Part shown: positions 28,275 to 36,857 of the stretch, piece by piece
Layout of the letters: every line of letters begins with the position of its first letter
How positions within the stretch are numbered: the stretch's first letter is position 1
Notes under the pieces: model-generated
Told to the model about the DNA's origin: nothing
Databases searched by the model: none
Seen by the model: only the letters and a program-made list of their open reading frames with translations
Source: an uncultured Sphingomonas sp.
GTDB taxonomy: Bacteria; Pseudomonadota; Alphaproteobacteria; Sphingomonadales; Sphingomonadaceae
Assembly: GCF_913776855.1 (NCBI RefSeq)
Contig: NZ_CAJYQD010000028.1
Coordinates: 46,628 to 110,627 of the forward strand
Direction: 5' to 3'
Length of the DNA: 64,000 nucleotides
Made by a program: the position numbers and the translations under genes

Positions 28275-29554
28275 TCCGGCTGGACGCGGGCGCGGGAGGC
28301 TTCGCCGCCGACTTCGCCGTCTTGGTCGATGCGCGGCGTGAGGCGGACAGCGACGTGGCGCGCGATGTGACCGCGATCCTGCGCGCGGTGCGCGACGATG
28401 GCGACGCCGCGGTGCGCGCCTTCACCGAGAAGTTCGACGGCCATGATCCGGACGCGACCGGATGGCGGATCGAGCGGGCGACTTGCGAGGCGGCGCTGGC
28501 AGACCTCGATCCCGAACTGCGTGCGGCGCTGGAACTGGCGCATGACCGGATCGCGGCGTACCACGCCAGGCAGCGGCCCGAGGATCGCGACGAGGTGGAC
28601 GCCGATGGCGTGCGGCTGGGCGCGCGGTGGAGCGCGGTCGCGGCGGCGGGAGTCTATGTCCCCGGTGGTCGGGCGGCCTATCCGTCGTCGGTGCTGATGA
28701 ACGTGGTCCCGGCCAAGGTCGCCGGGGTCGAGCGGATCGTGATGGTGACCCCGACGCCCAAGGGCGAGGTGAACCCGCTGGTCCTCGCCGCCGCCGCGCT
28801 GGCCGGGGTAGACGAGGTGTGGCGCATCGGTGGGGCGCAGGCCGTCGCCGCGCTCGCCTATGGCACCGACCGGATCAAGGCGGTCGATGTCGTGACCGGC
28901 CCCGGCAATGCCTGGGTCGCCGAGGCCAAGCGGCAGCTGTACGGCGTGGTCGGCATCGACATGGTCGCCGGCCCTTCCGAAATCGTGGTCGTCGCCGATG
29001 GGCAGAACGATCCGGAGTGGATCGCTGCCGACCTGCTGAGCCAGGCCGAACACGACCCGACCAGCCAGTCGATCCTGTTCACCGACGATGCGGGCTTCGC
29101 CGACGCGGTGGCGGCGGCGGTCGATCGCCAGATCGCGGAACTGGCGACCGGGCAGGTGGCGCGGGCGAGCTGGGATGCGAACGGGGCGATCGTGATCGTG
29201 CCGACGCTCAGCGATGCGATGCCGCTGGTCGACCGGCTCGCGCCCGAGCATCTGGAGCTGGCGGTCGGCGATCCCGAGCCGTTGTTCCGCGCGGTGCGCC
29301 ATGCCGGATCGGTGTTCCTCGGCCGCTATACCCCGGAAGCGGTCGGCGATTATGTCGCGGGGCCGAACCATGTGCTGCCGACCGGGCGGCGGGCGCGGTT
29401 CGCGTCGGGTCTGTCGGTGCTGGACTATATGAAGCGCACCAGCTTCCTGGGGCTGGACGCCGCCGCGCTGGCGCGGATCGGGCCGGCGGCGGTGACGCTG
29501 GCCGGGGCTGAGGGGCTGCCGGCACATGCGAAGTCGGTCGCGATACGGCTGTAG
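28271..29554 (+). CDS. hisD: Histidinol dehydrogenase
   Basis: ATG 28271 overlaps the hisG stop; the frame is open upstream only as a shadow. The 427-residue protein has [50 protein letters not shown], the zinc/catalytic region EHDPTSQSI and LAPEHLEL. It oxidises histidinol to histidine with two NAD+. The rest of the his pathway is elsewhere. Confidence 0.97.
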   Translation: MIRLDAGAGGFAADFAVLVDARREADSDVARDVTAILRAVRDDGDAAVRAFTEKFDGHDPDATGWRIERATCEAALADLDPELRAALELAHDRIAAYHARQRPEDRDEVDADGVRLGARWSAVAAAGVYVPGGRAAYPSSVLMNVVPAKVAGVERIVMVTPTPKGEVNPLVLAAAALAGVDEVWRIGGAQAVAALAYGTDRIKAVDVVTGPGNAWVAEAKRQLYGVVGIDMVAGPSEIVVVADGQNDPEWIAADLLSQAEHDPTSQSILFTDDAGFADAVAAAVDRQIAELATGQVARASWDANGAIVIVPTLSDAMPLVDRLAPEHLELAVGDPEPLFRAVRHAGSVFLGRYTPEAVGDYVAGPNHVLPTGRRARFASGLSVLDYMKRTSFLGLDAAALARIGPAAVTLAGAEGLPAHAKSVAIRL

Positions 29555-29577
29555 GGGCAGCCGGATCGGGCGGCCCA

Positions 29578-29810
29578 AGTTCACGAAGTTCACGCTCGCA
29601 CGCATTTGGCGGCGGGGGCGTTCCCGTGCGTTTCATGACGTACCCCGGCGGAGGCCGGGGTCCAGTTGGCAAGGCTTTTCCGTATGTTGCCGGCGTCCCC
29701 CGACTGGACCCCGGCCTTCGCCGGGGTACGGATCGGGAGCGGCTCCGGCGGTCGCGGAGATGATCTTTTCGCGCCAAAGTTCACAAAGTTCACACTCGTG
29801 CGCATTTCGC
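29578..29810. repeat. Direct repeats AAGTTCACnAAGTTCAC flanking a palindrome
   Basis: The left copy (29578 onward) reads AAGTTCACGAAGTTCACGCT and the right copy (about 29780 onward) AAGTTCACAAAGTTCACACT; both continue CG(C/T)(A/G)CGCATTT. Each is itself an AAGTTCAC tandem. They are in the same orientation on either side of the 29639-29730 palindrome. Confidence 0.7.
29639..29730. repeat. Palindromic repeat, family A copy 1
   Basis: Arms of 28 bases (29639-29666 and 29703-29730) pair with one mismatch around CGTACCCCGGCGGAGGCCGG. A second copy with the same arms is at 39107-39197; loops differ in sequence but have similar length. Confidence 0.88.
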
Positions 29811-29939
29811 GCATCGGGCGGATCGGGGCGCGGACAGGATCGGACGGTGCAAAGAGCGGTCGCACCCTGTCAGCCTTTGCGCGTGTAGGAAAGCGGCCCC
29901 TCGACTTGCGCCCCAAGGTGGCGCTATGGGGCGGCGCTT

Positions 29940-30407
29940 ATGACCAGCAAGAATTCCCGTCCGCGCGGTGCCCGTCAGGCGCGCGCCGCCGCCCGGTTGG
30001 CCGCCGTCCAGGCGCTGTACCAGCATGAGATGGAAGCGACGCCGATCCCGGCGCTGCTCCATGAATTTCACCAGCACCGGTTGGGCGCGACGATCGAAGA
30101 CGTCGAATATGCCGAGGCCGACGTCCATTTCTTTGACGATGTGGTGAAGGGCGTCCATGCCCGCCGCGAAGAGATCGACGCGCTGATTTCGACCAAGCTG
30201 TCGTCCGGGTGGTCGATCGAGCGGCTGGACAAGCCGATGCGGCAGATTTTGCGTGCCGGGACGTACGAACTGCTGGCGCGGGCCGATGTGCCGGTGGCGG
30301 CGGTCATCAGCGAATATCTGGACGTCGCCGATGCGTTCTACGACCGGCGCGAAAAGGGGTTCGTGAACGGGCTGCTCGATTCAGTGGCGAAGCAGGTTCG
30401 GGTTTAA
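29940..30407 (+). CDS. nusB: Transcription antitermination factor NusB
   Basis: ATG 29940 gives 155 residues beginning MTSKNSRPRGARQARAAARLAAVQALYQ, with the boxA-RNA-binding Arg-rich N-terminus typical of NusB. The C-terminal VISEYLDVADAFYDRREKGFVNGLLD is characteristic. NusB with NusE binds boxA of rRNA leaders to prevent early termination. Monocistronic, followed by a palindromic repeat. Confidence 0.96.
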   Translation: MTSKNSRPRGARQARAAARLAAVQALYQHEMEATPIPALLHEFHQHRLGATIEDVEYAEADVHFFDDVVKGVHARREEIDALISTKLSSGWSIERLDKPMRQILRAGTYELLARADVPVAAVISEYLDVADAFYDRREKGFVNGLLDSVAKQVRV

Positions 30408-30435
30408 GACTTCTCCCTTCTACTCTCTCATTCCA

Positions 30436-30570
30436 TCCGTTTGCTTCGAGCGCAGGTTCGAGCCTGTCGAGAACCGTAGTCGAGAAGGGGGTGCCCCAAG
30501 TAACCGCGTTCTCGACGGACGCTTCTCGACAAGCTCGAAGCTGCTCGAACCGAACGGGGTGGGTGGGGTG
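30436..30570. repeat. Palindromic repeat, family B copy 1
   Basis: It contains TTCGAGCCTGTCGAGAA on the left and TTCTCGACAAGCTCGAA on the right, plus outer CCGTTTGCTTCGAGC.../...GCTCGAACCGAACGG pairing. It lies between the nusB and hydrolase stops (convergent). A near-identical copy is at 34073-34190. Confidence 0.85.
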
Positions 30571-30609
30571 AGGTGCATACCCTATTGCTTCACATGGAGG
30601 CCTGGTACC

Positions 30610-31500
30610 TCAGGTAAGACGGCTATCGACCCACCCCCGGATCGCGGCATTTACCGCCTCCGGTGCCTCCCACGGCACGAAATGTCCCGCCGCCACCTCG
30701 ACCACCGTCAGGTCGGGGACATAGGCCGCCAACCCCTCCAGCTGCACCGGCAGAAGCGCATGGTCCTGCACTCCCCAGATCACCAGCGTCGGCTGCGTCA
30801 CCGGCGGGAAGGGGCCGTCGAGCCAGGCGGGGCGCTCCGGTGTCTCGCCGGGGGCAGGGACGATGATCGGCGAGGCGCGGTACCAGTTGAGCATCGCGGT
30901 CATCGCGCCGGGATTGCCCCATTCGTCGAGATACGCCGCCTTGTCCTCGCCTGCGATGGCGCGGGTGACGAACCGGGCAAAGCCGTTCGCGAAGAAATGT
31001 TCGAGGCCGGCACCCAACAGCCCCTTGTCGAGTGCCGTGTCGCGGAAGCGGGTCATATATTGGCTCGCGGCGCGCTGGGCCGGGTCGTCGAACAGCGAGC
31101 GCTGGAAGATCAAAGGATGCGGCGCGTTGAGGATGATGAGCCGTTCGACCCGATCGGGATGGTTGAGTGCCGCCATCCATGCGATCGCCCCGCCCCAGTC
31201 ATGGCCGACCAGCGTGAAACGGTCGATGCCCAGCGCATCGGCCAGCGCGAGCAGGTCGGCGACGACCCGTGCCGGGGCGTAGTCTTCAACTGCGGGCGGC
31301 TTGTCCGACCCGGCATAGCCGCGCTGGTCCGGCGCGACGACATGATGGTCGCGGGCGAACTCCGCCAGCTGGTGCCGCCATGTCCGGTGCGATTCGGGAA
31401 AGCCGTGGAGGAAGATCATCGCCGGATGCGCGGGGTCGCCCGCCACCGCCACGTCGAGCGACACGCCGGTCGACAGCGCGATGCGGCGAAGATCGCTCAT
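30610..31500 (-). CDS. Alpha/beta hydrolase (epoxide hydrolase / haloacid dehalogenase-like)
   Basis: ATG 31500 overlaps the pirin stop. The 296-residue protein has FLHGFPES (oxyanion), DQRGYAGSDKP, nucleophile elbow VGHDWGG with Asp101, a cap region, and GHFVPWEAP with His273. An Asp nucleophile points to epoxide hydrolase or haloalkane/haloacetate dehalogenase chemistry rather than an esterase. The true substrate is unknown. Last gene of bolA-GST-pirin-hydrolase, all overlapping by one to four bases. Confidence 0.9.
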   Translation of the reverse strand: MSDLRRIALSTGVSLDVAVAGDPAHPAMIFLHGFPESHRTWRHQLAEFARDHHVVAPDQRGYAGSDKPPAVEDYAPARVVADLLALADALGIDRFTLVGHDWGGAIAWMAALNHPDRVERLIILNAPHPLIFQRSLFDDPAQRAASQYMTRFRDTALDKGLLGAGLEHFFANGFARFVTRAIAGEDKAAYLDEWGNPGAMTAMLNWYRASPIIVPAPGETPERPAWLDGPFPPVTQPTLVIWGVQDHALLPVQLEGLAAYVPDLTVVEVAAGHFVPWEAPEAVNAAIRGWVDSRLT

Positions 31501-32399
31501 GGATAGCTCACCGTCTTGGGGATTTCCGGGATCGGGATGAATTCCTCCGAATCGTCGGGCACTGTGGGGAAATTGCCCGCCTTCCAGTCCCGCTTCGCCT
31601 GATCGATGCGATCGCGGCGGGACGACACGAAGTTCCACCAGACGAAGCGCGGGGTGGTGAACGCCTCCCCGCCGCACAGCATGACGCGCCCGCCGCCCGA
31701 CGACCGCAGCGTGGCGGCGATGCCGGGACGCAGGACATAGAGCGTCATCGGTTCGAGCGGCACGCCGTCCAGCGCGGCATCGCCATGCGTCAGGTAGAGC
31801 GCGCGCTCGTCCGCCCCCGCATCGATCGGGATCGCCCCGCCGGCCTCCAGCACGATGTCGGCATAGATCGTCGCGGCATATTGGGTGGTGGGGGCAGAGA
31901 CGCCCCACAGGTCGCCCATGACGACGCGGGCAGTCGCGCCGCTGGCCGAGACGACCGGCAGCCGGTCGGCTTCGACATGTTCGAACGCCGGGTCCATCTC
32001 TTCCCTGTCCTCGGGCACCGCCAGCCAGGTCTGGATACCCGACAGGAGCGGGCCGCCGGCGCGTTCGTCGGCGGGCGAACGTTCGGAATGGACGATGCCG
32101 TGGCCCGCCGTCATCAGGTTGACCGCACCGGGTTCGATCCGGGCGAAGGTGCCCAGCGAATCGCGATGGTCGATCGCCCCGCCGAACAGATAGGTGACGG
32201 TGGCAAGGTTGATATGCGGGTGCGGGCGCACGTCGATCCCCTGTCCGGGGTCGAGTTCGGCCGGCCCCATCTGGTCGAAGAAGATGAACGGGCCGACCAT
32301 GGTCCGCGTCCGGGTCGGCAGGGTGCGATGCACCTTGAACCCGCCCAGGTCATGGGTGACCGGTTGAATCGTCTGAAGGAAGAAGCGGTCATTTTCCAT
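31497..32399 (-). CDS. Pirin family protein
   Basis: ATG 32399 shares a base with the GST stop. The 300-residue bicupin begins MENDRFFLQTIQP and has the pirin N-terminal metal site: HPHINLATVTYL, then GHGIVHSER; the His and Glu residues bind iron in human pirin and E. coli YhhW. Some bacterial pirins have quercetinase activity, so a flavonoid or oxidative-stress role is possible. Third in the overlapping operon. Confidence 0.93.
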   Translation of the reverse strand: MENDRFFLQTIQPVTHDLGGFKVHRTLPTRTRTMVGPFIFFDQMGPAELDPGQGIDVRPHPHINLATVTYLFGGAIDHRDSLGTFARIEPGAVNLMTAGHGIVHSERSPADERAGGPLLSGIQTWLAVPEDREEMDPAFEHVEADRLPVVSASGATARVVMGDLWGVSAPTTQYAATIYADIVLEAGGAIPIDAGADERALYLTHGDAALDGVPLEPMTLYVLRPGIAATLRSSGGGRVMLCGGEAFTTPRFVWWNFVSSRRDRIDQAKRDWKAGNFPTVPDDSEEFIPIPEIPKTVSYP

Positions 32400-33103
32400 C
32401 AGTCGGCGTCCAGTTCGGGATAGTGGCGAAAGATGCCGTCGGTATTGAAGGCGATCCGGCGGTCGCTGGCAAGATAGGTGGCGATACCGGGCAGGTCGGC
32501 CACGCGGTCGCGGATCGCGACCAGCCGGGGGAGTTCGACCTCCAGCGTCGCCATCCGCCGGGGAAAGGCATAGCGCAGCCCCTCGACGATCTGGAACAGC
32601 GAGGTGTCGACATAGGTCCAGCGATGGTCGATCGCCCATGCGCCGTCATGTTCGCCGATCAGCCTGTCGAAATAGCGGAGATATTTCGGCAGGCGGTCGC
32701 ACAGGAACTGGTCCGCGTTGCGGGCGGCTTCAGGACGCTGGTCGGCGTAATAGCTACCGATCGCGACCGGATGGTGGACGGCATGAACCTCGCTCACCAG
32801 GTCGGCGATCGTCAGCTGCCACTGGTTCGCCCATTGCCGGTCGCGGATGCTGGACAGGGCGAGGCCGTGGCGCTCGCCCAGATATTGCAGGATATTGGCC
32901 ACCTGCGCGATGCGCATCCCGTCCAGTTCGAGGAAAGGCGGCGCGAACGGCGCGCGCGGCGAGCGTTCCAGATGGCGCCGCATCGCGTCCACGCCCTGCA
33001 GCCGGGCGCAGTCGCGATAGTCGATTCCGGCGGCCTCCATTGGCAGGCGGATGAATTCCCCGCGTCCCTGGATGGTCGGCCAGTACCAGAGGTCGTAGAT
33101 CAA
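32399..33103 (-). CDS. Glutathione S-transferase family protein
   Basis: TTG 33103 overlaps the bolA stop (TTGA), preceded by GGAGAAGG. The 234-residue protein starts IYDLWYWPTIQGRGEFIRLPMEAAG, a thioredoxin-fold GST N-terminus of the sigma/alpha-like class with Tyr in the catalytic neighbourhood. PPFLELDGMRIAQVANILQYLGE holds the cis-Pro loop and the Ser-equivalent region (here Ala-Gln-Val). The C-terminal helical domain is complete. Substrate unknown. Confidence 0.88.
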   Translation of the reverse strand: MIYDLWYWPTIQGRGEFIRLPMEAAGIDYRDCARLQGVDAMRRHLERSPRAPFAPPFLELDGMRIAQVANILQYLGERHGLALSSIRDRQWANQWQLTIADLVSEVHAVHHPVAIGSYYADQRPEAARNADQFLCDRLPKYLRYFDRLIGEHDGAWAIDHRWTYVDTSLFQIVEGLRYAFPRRMATLEVELPRLVAIRDRVADLPGIATYLASDRRIAFNTDGIFRHYPELDAD

Positions 33104-33405
33104 TCGCCTTCTCCGGGTGCGCGGGCGCGGATCGCCAGTGCGTGAATGCGGGTTGCCAGCAGGTCAGCCAGCGCGCGGTTCACCAGCCGCTGCCGCGCGA
33201 CGCGCGACTGGCCGGTGAAGGCATCGGCGACGATGTCGACCGAGAAATGGGTTTCGCCGGTGCCGTCATCGCCCATGTGGCCGGCATGATGGTGGCTGTC
33301 GTTGGTGACGGTCAGCCGTGCAGGGGACAGGGCGTCGCGCAGGCGGGCGGCGATCAGGTCGACAAGGGGCATGTCGGCGAGGGGTATGGTAGCGGTGTCG
33401 GTCAT
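33100..33405 (-). CDS. BolA family protein
   Basis: The 101-residue protein starts at ATG 33405. It has LTVTNDSHHHAGH and HFSVDIVADAF, with RLVNRAL, the BolA class II KH-like fold and its conserved His. BolA proteins pair with monothiol glutaredoxins in iron-sulphur handling or act as transcription factors. It opens an overlapping operon with GST, pirin and hydrolase genes, which fits an oxidative or electrophile stress unit. Confidence 0.93.
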   Translation of the reverse strand: MTDTATIPLADMPLVDLIAARLRDALSPARLTVTNDSHHHAGHMGDDGTGETHFSVDIVADAFTGQSRVARQRLVNRALADLLATRIHALAIRARAPGEGD

Positions 33406-33444
33406 GCGCCCTATATAACGCGTTTTGCCAAAGGGAGTCGCGGG

Positions 33445-34056
33445 CTGCGCGAGAGATTATCCAAGGATCGTCCCAATGCCCGGTTCCACGGGCGGGTGGA
33501 GGCGAATGGCCGCCCCTGCGAAGTGCCGGGTTGTCCGGAAGCGGGCGAATTTCGCGCGCCGCCGCTGGAGGGCGCGCCGCAGGGCGGCGATCGGCCGAAT
33601 GCCTATCGCTGGTTCTGCCTCGACCATATCCGCGCGTTCAATGCCGGGTATAATTACTTCGCAGGCATGACGGCGGAGGAAATCCACGATGCGCAGCGGC
33701 CCTATGCCGGATGGGAGCGCGAGACCCGCGCCTTTGCCCGCGCCGGGACCGATCCGGGGCCGGCCTGGGCCGACTTCGCCGATCCATTGGACGCGATCGG
33801 CGCGAAGTTCCGGACGGTGCGCGAGGCGCGGGCCGAGCGGCAGGACGGCCGGCCGCTCAGCCCGGCGGACCGCTCCGCGCTGAAGGTCATGGGGCTGGCG
33901 GTGGATGTCGACCGGACGGGCTTGCGCAAACGCTATTCGGAACTGGTGCGGCTGTACCATCCGGACCGCAACGGCGGCGATCGCAGCCATGAGGCGGCGC
34001 TGCAGAAGGTGATCGCGGCATATCAACAGCTGAAGGGCGCGGCGGCGTTTGCGTGA
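33445..34056 (+). CDS. J-domain protein with N-terminal zinc-finger-like motif
   Basis: The frame has no ATG between the divergent bolA and the conserved protein start. CTG 33445 lies seven bases after AAGGGAG, so I propose it (203 residues); GTG 33496 is the nearest standard start but would cut RFHGR, which belongs to the family's usual N-terminus. The N-terminal part has CEVPGC ... WFCLDH (a C-x4-C ... C-x2-H candidate zinc site) and HIRAFNAGYNYFAGM. The C-terminal J-domain has YSELVRLYHPDRNGGD with the HPD motif, so it should stimulate DnaK ATPase. Sphingomonad/rhizobial co-chaperones of this layout are common but uncharacterised. Confidence 0.82.
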   Translation: MRERLSKDRPNARFHGRVEANGRPCEVPGCPEAGEFRAPPLEGAPQGGDRPNAYRWFCLDHIRAFNAGYNYFAGMTAEEIHDAQRPYAGWERETRAFARAGTDPGPAWADFADPLDAIGAKFRTVREARAERQDGRPLSPADRSALKVMGLAVDVDRTGLRKRYSELVRLYHPDRNGGDRSHEAALQKVIAAYQQLKGAAAFA

Positions 34057-34072
34057 ACTACCCTGACGCCCC

Positions 34073-34190
34073 CCGTTTGCTTCGAGCCTGTCGAGAACCG
34101 TAGTCGAGAAGGGGTTGCCCCGAACGCAGGGTTCTCGACGGACGCTTCTCGACAGGCTCGAAGCTGCTCGAACCGAACGGTGTGGGTGGG
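34073..34190. repeat. Palindromic repeat, family B copy 2
   Basis: Perfect 17-bp arms TTCGAGCCTGTCGAGAA (34081-34097) and its complement (34146-34162), flanked by CCGTTTGC on the left and GAACCGAACGG on the right. It is nearly identical to 30436-30570 and sits between the convergent J-domain and SRPBCC genes, so it may double as a terminator. Confidence 0.88.
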
Positions 34191-34223
34191 GGAAGGGTAA
34201 GGGTGGGGATGACGGAGGGGGGC

Positions 34224-34685
34224 TCAATCCAGCCCCAGCGCCACCGCCTCCAGCTGCTGCGCGACCATCGCCCAGCCGCCTTCGAACCCCATCTCGCCGT
34301 GCATCTTAGCCGTTTCCTCGTCCCAGTGCCGGGCGGCGGCGCGGTAGAGGGTGGCGCCGTCGCCGTCGGGTTCGAACGTGAAGACGCCGACGAACGCAAG
34401 GCGCTGCGGCTGTGGAATCCAGCCCGGTGCGAAGGCGTTGGTGAAGACGATCCGCTGGTGGTCGACGACGTCGAGGATCACGCCTTCGCCGGTCATCGCT
34501 TCACCACCGGGGCCGCGCATCGTAGTGGCGAAGCGGCCGCCTGGCATGAGGTCGAGACCGAGCAGCTCGGTCGTCCACGGCCGCGGCGCCCACCATTTGG
34601 GCAGATGCTGCGTCCATGCGCGCCATACCGTGTCGACGGGGGCGGGGATGCGCCGTTCGATGGCGAGTTCGTGTTCAACGGTCAT
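34224..34685 (-). CDS. SRPBCC (AHSA1-like) domain protein
   Basis: ATG 34685 overlaps the VOC gene stop. The 153-residue protein begins TVEHELAIERRIPAPVDTVWRAWT, the standard START/Bet v1-like opening, followed by WWAPRPW and GGRFATTMRGP. Members bind hydrophobic ligands or resemble Aha1. It is last in a five-gene overlapping cassette with VOC, GST and DUF1428 genes, a set typical of HxlR/ArsR-controlled detoxification operons. Confidence 0.9.
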   Translation of the reverse strand: MTVEHELAIERRIPAPVDTVWRAWTQHLPKWWAPRPWTTELLGLDLMPGGRFATTMRGPGGEAMTGEGVILDVVDHQRIVFTNAFAPGWIPQPQRLAFVGVFTFEPDGDGATLYRAAARHWDEETAKMHGEMGFEGGWAMVAQQLEAVALGLD

Positions 34686-35449
34686 GCGCGCGCTCCTACC
34701 AGGCCGAAGCGGGCACCCATAGGGTCGACGGCGACGACCGAAAAGCTGCCGCCGGGGATCTGGTCCGGCCCCTGCAACACCGTGCCGCCGCCGGCCACGA
34801 TCCGCGCGGCGGCGGCGTCGATGTCGGCCACATGGGTGTAGAATTGCCAGCCGGCCTGCCCGCCCGGCACCATGCCCATCGCCGCACCGATCGCCGTGTC
34901 GCCGCTCAGCAGGAACTTGTAGTCGCCCCATGTCCCCATCGGCATCGATCCTTCCTGTCGCCAGCCGAAGCGATCGACGTAAAAGGCGATGGCGGCATCG
35001 GGGTCGGCGGCGGTCAGCTGGTTCCAGACGAAATGCCCCGGCGTGGCCCGGTCGGCGGCCTGGAAGACGGTGCTGGTTTCCGTGCCTTCGCTACGCATGA
35101 TGTAGAGCGCGGCGTGCTGCGGATCGGTCAGCATCGCCATGCGGCCGACGCCGGGCATGGTGGTCGGCGGCATATGCTGCATGGCACCGGCGGCCACGAA
35201 ATCGGCGGTCGCCACGTCGACGTCATCGACCGCGACATAGCCGAGCCAGAGGGGGGCGGGCATCGCATCGGGCATCGCCATCAGCCCGGCGACCGGCTGT
35301 CCATCGGGGGCGACGAACAGGCGATAGTCGATGCCGGGCGTGCCCGAATCCTGTACGGTCCAGCCGATCACCTCGCCATAAAAGGCCGCCGCCGCGTCGA
35401 TGTCGCGGGTCAGCAGTTCGTACCAGATGAAATCGCCGTGCCGGTTCAT
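34682..35449 (-). CDS. Two-domain VOC family protein
   Basis: ATG 35449 overlaps the DUF1428 stop. The 255-residue protein is two glyoxalase/bleomycin-resistance units: the first begins FIWYELLTRDIDAAAAFYGEVIGW, the second FVWNQLTAADPDAAIAFYVDRFGW at about residue 140. Each contains VOC beta-alpha-beta modules that normally bind a metal and small substrates. Fused pairs like this are found with extradiol-type or fosfomycin-like chemistry, but no substrate can be assigned. Confidence 0.92.
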   Translation of the reverse strand: MNRHGDFIWYELLTRDIDAAAAFYGEVIGWTVQDSGTPGIDYRLFVAPDGQPVAGLMAMPDAMPAPLWLGYVAVDDVDVATADFVAAGAMQHMPPTTMPGVGRMAMLTDPQHAALYIMRSEGTETSTVFQAADRATPGHFVWNQLTAADPDAAIAFYVDRFGWRQEGSMPMGTWGDYKFLLSGDTAIGAAMGMVPGGQAGWQFYTHVADIDAAAARIVAGGGTVLQGPDQIPGGSFSVVAVDPMGARFGLVGARA

Positions 35450-36171
35450 GCGTCTTCCCCCATGTTGCGGTCGAAAATTGGCGTGAAACCGCCATAGACC
35501 ATGCGTTTGCCGTCGAAGGGCATGGCACGGTCGGCCATGCGCGGGTCGGCCATCACCGCCTGCCAGCCGGTATCGCGGGCGTCCTTCGACGGCCATTCGA
35601 TCCAGGAATAGCAGGCGACTTCCCCCGCCCGCAGATCGACCGCGCGGGCATAGTCGGTATGGGTGCCGACGGCCACATCGTCGCCCCAACCCTCCACCAC
35701 GCGCAGCGCGCCATGGTCGCGAAAGATACCGGCCGATTCGGCGGCGAAGGCAAGATAGGCGTCGCGGTCGGCCACGGCGACCGGGGTCAGGCAGCCATCG
35801 ACATAGCCGGGCGTCGCTCCATCGCCGCTCACCATCGCGCCGTCGAACCCGCCATAGATCATGCGTTTGCCATCGAACGGCATGTCGAGCGCCGCCATGC
35901 GCGGATCGGCCATCATCGCTGCGCCCGCCGTTTCCCGCGTCGCGCGGTCGGGATATTCGATCCAGCTGAACAGCACATCTTCCCCCTCCGCCAGCGCGAC
36001 CGCGCGCGCGAAGTCGGTATGGGTGCCCGCCGGCACGTCGTCGCCCCAGCATTCGACCAGCCGCGTCGCGCCCAAATCGGCAAAGATCGCCGCCGCCTTT
36101 TCCACATGCGCTTCATACGTGGCGCGATTGGCGCGGGGCACCGGGGTCACGAACCCGTCGATATAGGTCAT
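35446..36171 (-). CDS. Tandem DUF1428 protein
   Basis: ATG 36171 (MTYIDGFVTPVP) is preferred to ATG 36195. The 241-residue protein is two copies of the about 117-residue DUF1428 domain: both have (Y)(I/V)DG(F/C)(L/V)TPV near the start, WGDDV..GTHTD(F/Y)ARAV in the middle and FDGKRM(I/V)YGGF at the end. DUF1428 is a ferredoxin-like (dimeric alpha-beta barrel) family; a fused pair probably replaces a homodimer. Function unknown. Third in the overlapping cassette. Confidence 0.92.
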   Translation of the reverse strand: MTYIDGFVTPVPRANRATYEAHVEKAAAIFADLGATRLVECWGDDVPAGTHTDFARAVALAEGEDVLFSWIEYPDRATRETAGAAMMADPRMAALDMPFDGKRMIYGGFDGAMVSGDGATPGYVDGCLTPVAVADRDAYLAFAAESAGIFRDHGALRVVEGWGDDVAVGTHTDYARAVDLRAGEVACYSWIEWPSKDARDTGWQAVMADPRMADRAMPFDGKRMVYGGFTPIFDRNMGEDA

Positions 36172-36857
36172 GCGCTTTCTCCCTTGGCCGCCCATTGCGC
36201 GTAGCCGGCGGGCGGTTCGCCGGTGAAGCCGGCCAAATGCGCGGCGAGCGCCCGGCGAAAGGCGGGGCGGGCGGTGCCGCGTTCGACATAGGCGACCAGC
36301 GTCGGATGTGCGGCGAGCTGTTCGCTTCCCTCCATGATCCGCAGCACGGCGATCATCATCAGGTCGCCGATGCTGAAGGCGTCGTCATACCATTCGCGCG
36401 ACCCCAGCCGGGCCGCCACTTCGCCGAAGCGTTCGGCAATGCGCGTACGAACCGCGGGCAGGCGGGGTTTCGACCAGGGCGCGTCGCGTTCGAACAGCGT
36501 GGCGACGGCATGGTCCATGACTGGCGGCTCGACGGTGCTGAGCGCGGCGAACAGCCATTCGGTCGCGCGTGCCCGGCCCGCCGGGTCGGTCGGCAGCAGC
36601 ACACCGTGGCGTTCGGCGACGTGCAGCACGATCGCGCCCGATTCGAACAGCGTCAGGTCGCCGTCGCGATAGGTCGGCACTTGTCCGAAGGGCTGGCGGG
36701 CGCGATGCTCGGCCCGCTTCTGTGCGCCCTGCGCCAGATACTGCACGTCATAGGGCTGGCCCGCTTCCTCCAACATCCAGCGGACGCGGAGATCGCGGAC
36801 CTGTCCCTTCGCGAAGTCGGGCACCCAGTCGAAGGCGGTGATGACCGGGCGGGTCAC
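36168..36857 (-). CDS. Glutathione S-transferase family protein
   Basis: GTG 36857 overlaps the upstream VOC stop. The 229-residue protein begins ITAFDWVPDFAKGQVRDLRVRWMLEEAG; the N-terminal domain has QVPTYRDGDLTLFESGAIVLHVAE, with the cis-Pro and Glu-Ser glutathione-binding pair intact. The C-terminal helical domain is full length. Second gene of the cassette regulated, by inference, by the divergent HxlR protein. Confidence 0.92.
   Translation of the reverse strand: MTRPVITAFDWVPDFAKGQVRDLRVRWMLEEAGQPYDVQYLAQGAQKRAEHRARQPFGQVPTYRDGDLTLFESGAIVLHVAERHGVLLPTDPAGRARATEWLFAALSTVEPPVMDHAVATLFERDAPWSKPRLPAVRTRIAERFGEVAARLGSREWYDDAFSIGDLMMIAVLRIMEGSEQLAAHPTLVAYVERGTARPAFRRALAAHLAGFTGEPPAGYAQWAAKGESA

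Larger units (their letters stand above)
29555..29939. other. 385-base intergenic region with nested repeats
   Basis: No coding sequence is convincing here. It holds a long palindrome (29639-29730) flanked by two direct copies of a roughly 30-base sequence built on AAGTTCAC(G/A)AAGTTCAC (about 29578-29607 and 29778-29810). The nusB promoter should lie in the last 130 bases. Confidence 0.7.

Noticed and set aside
33142..33444. ATG start at 33142 for the J-domain protein
   Set aside because: The extension is antisense to bolA and crosses its promoter; it has no conserved features.
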